Source: Sphingobium sp. TCM1 (GTDB lineage: Bacteria; Pseudomonadota; Alphaproteobacteria; Sphingomonadales; Sphingomonadaceae). From it: a stretch of DNA of 64,000 nucleotides. A program made the translations under genes and the position numbers. This document shows, piece by piece, positions 1-7,711 of this stretch (the first letter of the stretch is position 1; each line of letters begins with the position of its first letter). The stretch is taken from the NCBI RefSeq assembly GCF_001650725.1, contig NZ_LXVX01000038.1:124001-188000 (forward strand), read 5' to 3'. The notes beneath the pieces are model-generated. The model was not told the origin of the DNA, ran no database searches, and worked only from the letters and a program-made list of their open reading frames with translations.

Positions 1-1126
1 CGACGCCAATATCCGCGCCGATACGGCCGGGTTGCGCCTGGACGACGGGCGCCATCGCCACACTCTGCGGCATGGAGGGATAGGGGCTGACTGCCGGGCT
101 TCCGGATACGGGCGCCATGGTCTGTGTCAGCAGGGGCGCCGGCAGGCTGCTTTCACCCTTGAACGCGATCAGCGGCTGCGCAATGTCGCTCCTATCAGGG
201 GCGGGGTTGCGCGGATCGGCAATCTCGGCCCGGATGGGCGCTGTCGATGGCGTCATCTCCCGAGCACCATCTGCACCGGCCGCAGGATTCGGCGCTGCGG
301 GTCGCGGCGTCGCAACGGCCATCATAGTAGGGGCCATTTCCACCGGCGGCGCGATGCGGCTTGCGATCGACATGTTCGTCGGGGGATTTGCACCAGCCGA
401 CTCCTCCGGGTTGCCCGAAACATGCTTCGCCGGCTGGCCCAATTCGCCTGTAAATGCGGGCGCGATGCCCGGGCCAGCCAGGTTCATCGGCAACGGCGCG
501 GCCAGGAACGCATCGGAATTGGACGGAGCCGTCGCAACCCCATCCTGATCCGCAGCCTCGGCCGGCCTGGCCATGTCCGTTTCGCGCATGGTCGCTTTTG
601 CCGCAGGCCTGGCGATGGGCGGCAGCGGCGCAGCCTGAACCGGAGCGATCGGAAGCGGCATGGGCGGCGACGGTTCCGCCGGACTCTCCACAGGCGTTTC
701 AGCTGTCTGGATCGCTGTCGGCTTTGCGCCGGCCTCGGACGGCTGCGGCTGCGTTTCCGGCTCTGGTTGCGTTTCCGGCTCTGGCTCTGGCCGCGCCTCC
801 GAAACAGCGATCTCGGGACGAACGGGCGCGGCCAGCACGCTCTCGCCCTTGTCCCGCCCACGCGGTGCCAGCGGCGCTGGCGCCGCGTTCATGGCGGGCT
901 CCTCTGGCAGGGATGTCTGCTTCATCCCCATATCGGGCGACGCCATGACGGCCGTTTCGGTCGGGACGGCCCCCAAATTCGCTGGCGCGTCCGCTTTCGG
1001 CGCGGCCATGCCATCGACCAAGGCGCCAAAGCCCGGGACGGGCATGGACAGGGGCGGCGCTTCCGGCGATGCCATCATGGGCGTGGAGGATGCCGGAGCG
1101 GACAAGATCATCGATGCTGCTGTCAT
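1..1126 (-). CDS. fliK: Flagellar hook-length control protein FliK, N-terminal part (runs off the left edge)
   Basis: An open frame without stops runs from an ATG at 1126 to the left edge, about 375 codons. The product is very rich in Ala, Pro, Met and Thr and has low complexity. It includes a Glu/Pro/Thr/Gln repeat (EPETQP units). This fits the long disordered N-terminal ruler region of FliK; the conserved C-terminal domain that contacts FlhB would lie outside the window. It is the last visible gene of the fliG-fliH-fliF-fliN-flbD-flhA run and has its own TATAAT box 46-51 bp upstream. The assignment rests on composition and position, because the diagnostic domain is missing. Confidence 0.72.
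   Translation of the reverse strand, partial: MTAASMILSAPASSTPMMASPEAPPLSMPVPGFGALVDGMAAPKADAPANLGAVPTETAVMASPDMGMKQTSLPEEPAMNAAPAPLAPRGRDKGESVLAAPVRPEIAVSEARPEPEPETQPEPETQPQPSEAGAKPTAIQTAETPVESPAEPSPPMPLPIAPVQAAPLPPIARPAAKATMRETDMARPAEAADQDGVATAPSNSDAFLAAPLPMNLAGPGIAPAFTGELGQPAKHVSGNPEESAGANPPTNMSIASRIAPPVEMAPTMMAVATPRPAAPNPAAGADGAREMTPSTAPIRAEIADPRNPAPDRSDIAQPLIAFKGESSLPAPLLTQTMAPVSGSPAVSPYPSMPQSVAMAPVVQAQPGRIGADIGV
750..785. repeat. 18-bp tandem repeat inside fliK
   Basis: Two copies of tgcgtttccggctctgg(t/c) stand head to tail, followed by a 6-bp partial copy. In the fliK frame they encode repeated EPETQP units. Repeat-number change would lengthen or shorten the disordered ruler region. 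Confidence 0.8.
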
Positions 1127-1171
1127 GGTCTTTCGATCTTGATGGCGGCGACAAGCCACCGCATGTCATTC

Positions 1172-1181
1172 ATTATAGAGG
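1172..1181 (-). promoter_or_regulatory. Promoter-like box CCTCTATAAT upstream of fliK
   Basis: Read on the minus strand, TATAAT ends 46 bp before the fliK ATG. It lies in the short gap after the flhA stop and resembles the box found upstream of the other flagellar units here, although it has CTC rather than TCC before TATAAT. Confidence 0.5.
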
Positions 1182-1203
1182 ATGGACGGCCGTCCCGGTC
1201 GCG

Positions 1204-3297
1204 TCAGCCGATTGTTCCGAGGCTGCGCAGCCGCGCCCGGGCATGAACCTCATTCTGCGACAGCACGACGGTTGCCGGTCGCACCCGTTCAATGATCGAG
1301 CGCACGAATGGGCGCAGCGGCGGACTGGTGAGCAGGCAGGGAATCTCGCCCTGGGTTGCGAAACGATCATAGGTCTCGCGAACGGCGGCGATGAACGCCT
1401 GGAGGCTGGATGGCGCCATTGCGAGATGGCGCTCGTCGCCCTGCCCGATAATGCTTTCCGCAAATGCCTCGTCCCACTGGCTGCCCAGCGTCACCACCGG
1501 AATGCTGCCGTCATGGGTCTGCTGCGCGGAAATCTGGCGAGCGAGGCGGGCACGGACATGCTCCGTCACCTGGGTCAGGTTGGCGGTCATCGCGGTCGCC
1601 TCGGCGATGCCCTCCAGGATGGTGGGGATGTCGCGGATCGACACGCCTTCGGCCAGCAGGTTCTGCAACACGCGCTGCACCCCGGAAATGGAGATTCTCG
1701 CCGGTATCAGGTCGGCAATCAGCTTCTCAGCTTCCTTGTGGACCTCGTTCAGCAGCTTCTGGGTCTCCGCATAGGACAGCAGGTCGGCGATATTGTCCTT
1801 CACGATTTCGGTCAGATGGGTGGTAACGACGGTGCCGCAATCGACCACCGCCAGCCCACGGAACCCGGCCTCCTCGCGCATATCGCGGTCGATCCAGAGG
1901 GCCGGAAGCTGGAATACCGGCTCCTTCGTGGGTTCGCCCCTGATGCCCGGTTCCTGGCCAGAGGCGTTGATGACCAGCAGCTTGCCGATGCGCAATTCGC
2001 CGCGGGCGATCTCGGTCTCCTTGACATAGACCACATATTCATTGGCCTGGAGCGCCATATTGTCGAGGATGCGAACCGATGGCAGCACGAAGCCGAAATC
2101 GACCGCCATCTGGCGGCGAAGCGCACGGACCTGATCGTCGAGCCGCGGTTCGGCGCTCGCATCATTGATCATCGGCAGCAGGCCATAGCCCAGTTCGATC
2201 CGCAGCGCGTCGATGGCAAGGGTGCGGGCGATGGGTTCCTCGACCTGCGCGACCTGCTGTCGCGCGGCGACTTCCTCGATGCGCGCCTGAATGGCCGCCG
2301 CCTCCGCCTTCCTCGTCATCGACCAGGCCAGCCAGCCGCAAATGCCGCCGAACAGGGCGAACGGCGCGAAGGGCAGGCCCGGCATCAGCGCCAGCATCAG
2401 CATCAGCGCGGCGACCACACCGAACGCCTTGGGATAGCGGCCGAGCTGCTCTCCCAGCGCCGCGCCGGTCTTGCCGGCAACCCCGCCCTTCGATACCAGC
2501 AGGCCGGCTGCGGTCGATACGATCAGCGCAGGAATCTGGCTGACCAGCCCGTCGCCGACAGTCAGGATGGTGTAGGTAGTGAAGGCCTCGCCAAAGGGCA
2601 CGCCATGGATGGCGACGCCGATGATCAGGCCTACGACGATATTGATCGCCGTGATCAGCAATGCCGCAACGGCATCGCCCTTCACGAATTTCGACGCGCC
2701 GTCCATCGCGCCGTAGAAGCCGCTTTCGGCCTCGATCTCGGCGCGGCGTTCGCGCGCCTGCACCTCGGTGATCGTGCCGGCGTTCAGGTCTGCGTCGATC
2801 GCCATCTGCTTGCCGGGCATCGCGTCCAGGCTGAAGCGCGCGCCGACTTCGGCGATGCGCCCCGCGCCCTTGGTGATGACGACGAAGTTGATTACGATCA
2901 GGATGGCGAAGATGGTGAGGCCGATCACCGTCTCCCCGCCCATCAGGAACTCGCCGAACGCTGCGATCACGCCGCCGGCGGCCTGGTGCCCCTCATGCCC
3001 ATGGCCCAGGATCAGACGGGTCGAAGCCAGGTTGAGGCCGAGCCGCAACATCGTGACGATCAACAGGATCGTAGGGAAACTCGACAGCTGAAGCGGCTTG
3101 TCGATGAACAGCGCGGTCATCAGGATGAGCACCGACGCCGTGATCGACAGCGCCAGGCCCAGGTCCAGCATCCATGCCGGCATCGGCAGGATCAGCATCG
3201 CAATGATCCCCGTGACGCCCAGTGCCAGCGCCAGGTCGCGGCCGGGGCCGAGGCGCGCGATCATCTCGTCGAACTTTGCGGGGAGCTGGACTTTCAT
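1204..3297 (-). CDS. flhA: Flagellar type III export gate protein FlhA
   Basis: The 697-aa product has the expected layout. About eight membrane segments fill the first ~320 residues, including the conserved MLRLGLNLASTRLIL stretch, the GGETVIG region and the VKGDA loop. A soluble cytoplasmic domain follows and ends near residue 690. FlhA forms the nonameric ring of the flagellar export gate, docks chaperone-substrate complexes and uses the proton-motive force. Length and motif order match the family. It follows the FlbD-like gene with a hairpin in the 62-bp gap and precedes fliK. Confidence 0.97.
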   Translation of the reverse strand: MKVQLPAKFDEMIARLGPGRDLALALGVTGIIAMLILPMPAWMLDLGLALSITASVLILMTALFIDKPLQLSSFPTILLIVTMLRLGLNLASTRLILGHGHEGHQAAGGVIAAFGEFLMGGETVIGLTIFAILIVINFVVITKGAGRIAEVGARFSLDAMPGKQMAIDADLNAGTITEVQARERRAEIEAESGFYGAMDGASKFVKGDAVAALLITAINIVVGLIIGVAIHGVPFGEAFTTYTILTVGDGLVSQIPALIVSTAAGLLVSKGGVAGKTGAALGEQLGRYPKAFGVVAALMLMLALMPGLPFAPFALFGGICGWLAWSMTRKAEAAAIQARIEEVAARQQVAQVEEPIARTLAIDALRIELGYGLLPMINDASAEPRLDDQVRALRRQMAVDFGFVLPSVRILDNMALQANEYVVYVKETEIARGELRIGKLLVINASGQEPGIRGEPTKEPVFQLPALWIDRDMREEAGFRGLAVVDCGTVVTTHLTEIVKDNIADLLSYAETQKLLNEVHKEAEKLIADLIPARISISGVQRVLQNLLAEGVSIRDIPTILEGIAEATAMTANLTQVTEHVRARLARQISAQQTHDGSIPVVTLGSQWDEAFAESIIGQGDERHLAMAPSSLQAFIAAVRETYDRFATQGEIPCLLTSPPLRPFVRSIIERVRPATVVLSQNEVHARARLRSLGTIG

Positions 3298-3330
3298 GAG
3301 TGTATTCCGATGCGATGAGGGTCAGGCAAT

Positions 3331-3353
3331 CCTTCTCCCCGCGGGGGAGAAGG
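3331..3353. terminator. Strong hairpin between the flbD-like gene and flhA
   Basis: A perfect 10-bp inverted repeat (CCTTCTCCCC / GGGGAGAAGG) with a 3-nt loop. No T-run follows on the minus strand, so it may be an attenuator, an mRNA-processing or a stability element rather than a full terminator between fliG..flbD and flhA. Confidence 0.55.
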
Positions 3354-3359
3354 AAGAGA

Positions 3360-3803
3360 TCAATGCCGCAGCAGGCCCGCCGGCGGTGAGAAGTCATCTC
3401 TCAGGAACAAGCGCAGCTTGTTGCGGATCGTACGCACCGAAATGCCCAGCATCGCGGCGGCCGTGGTGCGATTGCCCCGGCAGCGATCGAGGGTCTGGAG
3501 GATCAGCGCGCGCTCGACATCGTCGACGCTGTGTCCGACCAGTTCCTCTACGGCTGCGGCCATCGCCTGGTTGGCCGCACGCTCGCCACGCAGCCGGGCG
3601 ATCACGTCGGGCAGGTTCACCGCGACATCCACCACCACCAGCTCGCCCACGGTCCGGCGCCAATTTTCCAGCGCATTGCAGTCCGCCGTGCCGACCGCAA
3701 TGCTGGCGGCGGACCCGCGCACCATCTCGACGGCAAGACCCATCGTCTTGTTCAAATCGCCCACCAGCAGCAGGCGGGTCGGATCATGGTCTGAAACGAA
3801 CAT
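3360..3803 (-). CDS. Mini-FlbD: FlbD-like N-terminus fused directly to a Fis-type HTH, no AAA+ domain
   Basis: The product has 147 aa. Residues 8-60 (RLLLVGDLNK... ELVVVDV) resemble the start of the receiver-like domain of FlbD. Residues 93-131 (VERALILQTL, GNRTTAAAMLGIS, RTIRNKL) closely match the Fis/NtrC-type DNA-binding helix-turn-helix that ends FlbD. The central AAA+ ATPase that contacts sigma54 (GAFTGA loop, Walker motifs) is absent; only ~30 residues link the halves. The ATG at 3803 overlaps the fliN stop (TGATG) and has AGGAG 6 bp upstream, so translation is coupled. It is likely a DNA-binding flagellar regulator that cannot activate sigma54. Frame and start are intact, so it looks like a stable reduced protein rather than a decaying one. 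Confidence 0.85.
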   Translation of the reverse strand: MFVSDHDPTRLLLVGDLNKTMGLAVEMVRGSAASIAVGTADCNALENWRRTVGELVVVDVAVNLPDVIARLRGERAANQAMAAAVEELVGHSVDDVERALILQTLDRCRGNRTTAAAMLGISVRTIRNKLRLFLRDDFSPPAGLLRH

Positions 3804-4162
3804 CAACGCTCCTGTCGCACAATTTCGGTAAGGGTGATGCCGAGCGCGCTGTCGATGAGGACGACTTCGCCGCGTGCGATCAGGCGGTTGTTGACGAAGA
3901 TGTCGACCGGTTCACCCACGCGGCGGTCCAGTTCGACCACCATGCCAGGTTTCAGCCGCAGCAGTTCGCCAATGTCCATCCGCGCCCGGCCCAGGATCGC
4001 CTGCACCTTGACCGGCACGTCGAACACTGCCTGAAGATCATCGGGCGCGGGCGGCGCGGTCGGACGCGGCGACCAATTGGGGTCGGCATTCATCTCCACA
4101 TCATCGACGCCGTCGGTCAGATGGGCCGGCGAGAGTTGCCGAGGTTCCATATTTTCACTCAT
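3803..4162 (-). CDS. fliN: Flagellar motor switch protein FliN
   Basis: The product has 119 aa. A variable acidic/proline-rich N-terminus (to ~residue 40) is followed by a SpoA/FliN domain: VFDVPVKVQAILG, GELLRLKPGMVVEL, VDIFVNNRLIARGEV, ITLTEIV. FliN forms the bottom of the C-ring with FliM and binds FliH. I chose the ATG at 4162 because AAAGGGGA lies 6 bp upstream; an earlier ATG at 4189 would overlap fliF and lacks a good ribosome site. This is the larger of two fliN-type genes in the window. Confidence 0.93.
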   Translation of the reverse strand: MSENMEPRQLSPAHLTDGVDDVEMNADPNWSPRPTAPPAPDDLQAVFDVPVKVQAILGRARMDIGELLRLKPGMVVELDRRVGEPVDIFVNNRLIARGEVVLIDSALGITLTEIVRQER

Positions 4163-4173
4163 TGCATCCCCTT

Positions 4174-5784
4174 TCATGCATTCATCCATTGCCGGATCAC
4201 CGAGGCGGATTCCGCCGGTCCGGCGGCGATGGCGTCGCCGATGCGCTTCAGCGCGGAGACCTTGATCCGCCCGTCGATCTGGGCGAGCGCGATTTCCTCA
4301 TCGAGCAGCGGCACATCCTGCGCGCGGACTTCCTCCAGCTGGCGGATCGCTTCCTCGTCGCCATCGGCCGCACGCTGGGCGAGCGTGGCCATTTCCTCAT
4401 TCTCCGCAGCCAGCAGATGTTCGACCGGCTCCACTTCGCCTTCGACAGGCATAACCTTTGGCCGCAACATGCGGATGGCGAACAGGACAACGCCACCGAT
4501 CAGCACATATTTGGCAAGGTCGAGCAGGCCGTCGGCGGTGACACCGAAAGGCAGACCCTCGGCCGGTTCGTCGAGCTCGCCGGGCGCGGCAAAGCTCATA
4601 TTCTCGACGACCACGCTGTCGCCGCGTTCGGCATCGAAGCCCACTGCATTTTCCACCAGGCGCTGAAGCCGCTGCATCTCGCCCTGCGGCAGACCCTTGG
4701 GACCGCCGTCCACCATCACCGCGACAGTCAGGCGCGACACCTTACCGGGCGAGCGGACACTCACCTTCTGGGTGCGGCTGTTCTGGTAGGTGATGTCCTC
4801 GGATGTTTCGTTGCGGGCGGAACGGCGGCTCTCGCCCCCCGTCCCGTTGATCGCAGCCTCATTGTCGGGCAACTGTGCGCCGACGGTCACGCCCTGCGCG
4901 CCCGCGCCGCTTTCGTCATTCTGATCGCTGGATTCGACTGTCACCTGATGGGCGACGACCTGGGTATCGGGATCGAATATCTCCGCCTCTTCACGCACCT
5001 GATCGCGCTCCAGCACGGCGGCAACCTCGGCGCGGACCTTACCGGCGCCCACGATCGGCGCCAACATGGCCTCGATCTCGGTCCTCAACTTGTTCTCGAC
5101 GGAGGCCTGACGCTCGTCGATCTCGGATGAACCGGCGCTTCCGCTCTCGCCCGCCCGGGCCAGAAGCGCGCCCGACTGGTCGACGATCGACACGCTTTCG
5201 GGCGACAATTCGGGCACGGCCGATGCGACCAGGTGGCGAATGGCCTGCACCGATTCACCGGGGAGGCGGCCGGTAGTTTTGACCGTGACCGCTGCGGTCG
5301 CCTTGCGCCGCTCCGTCTCGAACATCGCGCGCTCCGGCATGACCAGATGCACTCGCGCCTTGGTGACGCGCTCCAGGCTTTCGATCGACCGGGACAGTTC
5401 CCCCTCGATGGCGCGGGTCTCGTTGAGCTTCGCGCGCGACGCCGACATGCCGAAGGGCTGTTCGGCGTCCAGCACGTCATAGCCGATCTTCCCGCCGAGC
5501 TGATCGCCGGCCATGGCCATGCGCAGTTCCGGCAATTTGTCGACCGGCGCCATGACGGACGTGCCATCGGCAGAAATCTGGAACGGGACGCCCTGTCCCT
5601 TGAGCTTTTCGCCGATCGCCTGCGTGGCGGAGGGTTCCAGGTCGGTGTAAAGGAATCCCATCTCGCTCGATGGGCTTCGCAGAGCCAGATAGCCGATGCC
5701 CAGCAACAGGGCCGCGGCAACGCCCCCCATCAGCAAGGCGCGACGAGGGCCGATCTGCTCGATAAAATTCCGCAAAGCGTTCAA
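4174..5784 (-). CDS. fliF: Flagellar MS-ring protein FliF
   Basis: The product has 536 aa. A membrane segment lies at ~17-36, then the ring-building domains (LYTDLEPSATQAIGEKL; RAIEGELSRSIESLERVTKARVHLVMPE), a disordered middle, a second membrane segment near residue 430 and a C-terminal tail that binds FliG. The start is TTG at 5784 with an AAGAGG site a few bp upstream, placed ~45 nt after the predicted start from the TATAAT box at 5836. It lies 16 bp downstream of that promoter region's leader and is followed by fliN. FliF forms the inner-membrane ring that houses the export gate. Confidence 0.96.
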   Translation of the reverse strand: MNALRNFIEQIGPRRALLMGGVAAALLLGIGYLALRSPSSEMGFLYTDLEPSATQAIGEKLKGQGVPFQISADGTSVMAPVDKLPELRMAMAGDQLGGKIGYDVLDAEQPFGMSASRAKLNETRAIEGELSRSIESLERVTKARVHLVMPERAMFETERRKATAAVTVKTTGRLPGESVQAIRHLVASAVPELSPESVSIVDQSGALLARAGESGSAGSSEIDERQASVENKLRTEIEAMLAPIVGAGKVRAEVAAVLERDQVREEAEIFDPDTQVVAHQVTVESSDQNDESGAGAQGVTVGAQLPDNEAAINGTGGESRRSARNETSEDITYQNSRTQKVSVRSPGKVSRLTVAVMVDGGPKGLPQGEMQRLQRLVENAVGFDAERGDSVVVENMSFAAPGELDEPAEGLPFGVTADGLLDLAKYVLIGGVVLFAIRMLRPKVMPVEGEVEPVEHLLAAENEEMATLAQRAADGDEEAIRQLEEVRAQDVPLLDEEIALAQIDGRIKVSALKRIGDAIAAGPAESASVIRQWMNA

Positions 5785-5835
5785 GGCTGCCTCTTCTTGA
5801 GAGAGGGGGCGGCCCCCTGGCCGTCCCGCTCCTTC

Positions 5836-5845
5836 ATTATAGGAG
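5836..5845 (-). promoter_or_regulatory. Flagellar promoter-like box CTCCTATAAT upstream of fliF
   Basis: On the minus strand the box is 52 bp before the fliF TTG, in the ~100-bp gap after fliH. It has the common form (T)CCTATAAT and a GGCAA-N3-TTGCC palindrome 10 bp further upstream. Confidence 0.65.
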
Positions 5846-5854
5846 GATCAGCTA

Positions 5855-5867
5855 GGCAATAGTTGCC
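5855..5867. promoter_or_regulatory. Perfect 13-bp palindrome GGCAATAGTTGCC upstream of fliF
   Basis: GGCAA-N3-TTGCC with perfect 5-bp arms, centred ~22 bp upstream of the fliF TATAAT box. The same consensus occurs at 18883-18895 and, with one mismatch, at 39397-39409. It is a candidate operator for the Fis-type HTH protein encoded in this operon. Confidence 0.6.
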
Positions 5868-5882
5868 CGCGGCGGGAAAAGT

Positions 5883-6566
5883 TTACACCGTGCCGGCCTC
5901 TCCCAGCAGCCCATCCAGTTCGCGCGCCACGGCGGCGCGGCGCGCTGCGGCCTCGACGATCAGCCCGCCTTCGGCCCAGCCGATATGGGCGTCATGCCGC
6001 GCGATCGTCGCGTCTGCGACGATCGCGATATTGAGGGCGCGTCGTTCCCCCGCGCGGCGTTCCGCCACCAGCCGCTCGACATCCTCCAGGCTGTCGGGAT
6101 GAACGCGGATCGATACGGACGTGCCGCGCACGACCTGCCGCAGCACGCGGCCCAGCGCTTCGTCGATCGCCTGCCCCGGCGCCTGCCGGATCGCATGGCC
6201 AGCGATCATCTCCGCGGCGCAAAGCGCCACCTCGGCGGCCTCGCGCATGATGCGATCGCTTTCGTGCGCCCATTGCCCACCCAGTTCGTCCAGCGCAGCG
6301 TGGAGCGCGTCGGTTGCGGACAGCATGGCTTCCGCGCGTTCGCCCCGCGCCTGAGCAAGCCCCGCGGCCAGCCCCTCAGCGCGGGCTTTCAGCAGCGCGG
6401 TTTCCCGGTCCTGGCGCATCTCCTCGATCCGCTCCTGCAGCGCCGCGATCTGACCCTGCAGTTCCTCGACGGGCGGAGACGCCGGAACGTCCTCCACCGG
6501 CGCGGGGCCGGATCGGAACACCCGGTCGAAACCGAACGGCTTTATCGAAATGGCAGCCTCCATCAT
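5883..6566 (-). CDS. fliH: Flagellar export regulator FliH
   Basis: The product has 227 aa. A short N-terminus is followed by a coiled-coil segment (EELQGQIAALQERIEEMRQ, residues ~33-60) and a C-terminal FliH/YscL domain (SIRVHPDSLEDVERLV; DAHIGWAEGGLIVEA). FliH dimers bind the export ATPase FliI and tether it to FliN. fliI itself is ~31 kb away in this window with fliJ. Start at the double ATG 6566; the stop is followed by the fliF promoter region. Upstream neighbour fliG ends 5 bp away. Confidence 0.92.
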   Translation of the reverse strand: MMEAAISIKPFGFDRVFRSGPAPVEDVPASPPVEELQGQIAALQERIEEMRQDRETALLKARAEGLAAGLAQARGERAEAMLSATDALHAALDELGGQWAHESDRIMREAAEVALCAAEMIAGHAIRQAPGQAIDEALGRVLRQVVRGTSVSIRVHPDSLEDVERLVAERRAGERRALNIAIVADATIARHDAHIGWAEGGLIVEAAARRAAVARELDGLLGEAGTV

Positions 6567-6570
6567 CGGC

Positions 6571-7608
6571 TCAATAGATCATCGCATCGTCGCTCTTCGG
6601 ATCGACGAGCATGATTTCACCCCGGTCGCCCAGCGACTTGGCAAGGCGCACGAGCGACGCCTGCGCGTCCTCGCACTCACGCGCGCGCACCGGCCCCATC
6701 GCCGCCATATCGTCGCGCATCAGCTTCGCCGCACGCTCGGTCATCGCCTTGAAGAAAATCTGCTTCATCTCCTCCGGCGCGCCCTTCAGCGCCAGCGCCA
6801 GGTCGCGCTTGTTGCTGTTGCGCACGATCGTCTGGATGGCCCCTGGCAGCAGGTTAGCCAGATCCTCGAAGGTGAACATCAGCGCGCGAATCCGCTCCGC
6901 CGACTCGGGCGCCCGGTCGTCGAGCGCGACCAGCATCGCCTCCTCGGTCGACCGGTCGAGCGCGTTGAACAGTTCCGCCATCGTCTCGTGCGGGTCGCGG
7001 CGCTGGGCGCGGGACAGGTTCGTCATAAACTCGCTCTTCAGCGTCTGTTCGACCTGGAGAATCACATCCTTCTGCACCGTGTCCATCTTCAGCATCCGCA
7101 TGACGACATCGGTCGCAAGCTCGCGGGGAAGTTCGGCGAGCACCCGGGCAGCATGATCCGACCGCAGCTTGTGCAGAATGACGGCCACGGTCTGCGGATA
7201 TTCATTCTTCAGATAACCGGCCAGCACGGCCTCGCTGACATTGGACAGCTTGTCCCACATCGTCCGCCCGGAGGGACCACGAATATCCTCCATGATCTCC
7301 CGCACGCGATCGGCGGGCAATATACCTTCAAGCAGCCTTTCAGTGGTCTCGAACGAGCCATGGAGCGAAGCCATGCTCGATACTTCGCCGGAAAACTGCA
7401 CCAGCAGATGTTCGACCACGACAGAGGGGACACGGCCCAGCTGGGCGATGGCGGAGGACAATTCCTTGATTTCCTCGACGGACAATTGCTCCCAGATCGG
7501 CCCGCCATGATCGCGCCCCAGCGCCAGCATCAGCGCGGCGGCGCGCTGAAGTCCCGAATATTTCTTCAATTCGGGCGGCTCGCCGAATTGCGGCGTCATC
7601 ATGTTCAT
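6571..7608 (-). CDS. fliG: Flagellar motor switch protein FliG
   Basis: The product has 345 aa and shows the three FliG regions. The N-terminal part binds FliF (LQRAAALMLALG, LSVEEIKELSSAIA). The middle carries ILHKLRSDHAARVLAELP. The C-terminal torque domain has the charged residues seen in EEMKQIFFKAMTERAAKLMRDD and ends near EIMLVDP. The frame extends to a TTG at 7653, but the TATAAG box at 7670 would then leave a ~10-nt leader. The ATG at 7608 gives a ~55-nt leader like the other units here. FliG links the MS ring to the stator and sets rotation. Confidence 0.95.
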   Translation of the reverse strand: MNMMTPQFGEPPELKKYSGLQRAAALMLALGRDHGGPIWEQLSVEEIKELSSAIAQLGRVPSVVVEHLLVQFSGEVSSMASLHGSFETTERLLEGILPADRVREIMEDIRGPSGRTMWDKLSNVSEAVLAGYLKNEYPQTVAVILHKLRSDHAARVLAELPRELATDVVMRMLKMDTVQKDVILQVEQTLKSEFMTNLSRAQRRDPHETMAELFNALDRSTEEAMLVALDDRAPESAERIRALMFTFEDLANLLPGAIQTIVRNSNKRDLALALKGAPEEMKQIFFKAMTERAAKLMRDDMAAMGPVRARECEDAQASLVRLAKSLGDRGEIMLVDPKSDDAMIY

Positions 7609-7669
7609 ATGCACATATTCCCCAAAATATTGCCCCGCGCCGAACCGGATCAAGGCTGCATTCCTCTAT

Positions 7670-7679
7670 CTTATAGGAG
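7670..7679 (-). promoter_or_regulatory. Flagellar promoter-like box CTCCTATAAG upstream of fliG
   Basis: Minus-strand box ~62 bp before the preferred fliG ATG, heading the fliG-fliH-(fliF) operon. An imperfect GCCGG...CCGGC palindrome lies just upstream. Confidence 0.6.
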
Positions 7680-7682
7680 AGT

Positions 7683-7698
7683 GCCGGCAGCTTCCGGC
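7683..7698. promoter_or_regulatory. Imperfect palindrome GCCGGCAGCTTCCGGC between fliG and the FlaEY-like gene
   Basis: GCCGG / CCGGC arms with a 6-nt centre. It shares GGCAGCTT with the operator-like site at 39397 but diverges in the right half. It lies between two divergent flagellar genes, as do two of the better palindromes. Confidence 0.35.
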
Positions 7699-7711
7699 GA
7701 TGGAGGATTGC

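Noticed and set aside
32..1246. Long plus-strand open frame (404 codons) over the left edge
   Set aside because: It is very Arg/His-rich and antisense to the FliK frame. High GC makes such shadow frames common; the minus-strand frame has the expected FliK composition and start.
1069..3318. 749-codon plus-strand open frame opposite flhA
   Set aside because: Arg/His/Gln/Asp-rich antisense shadow; flhA on the minus strand shows full family conservation.
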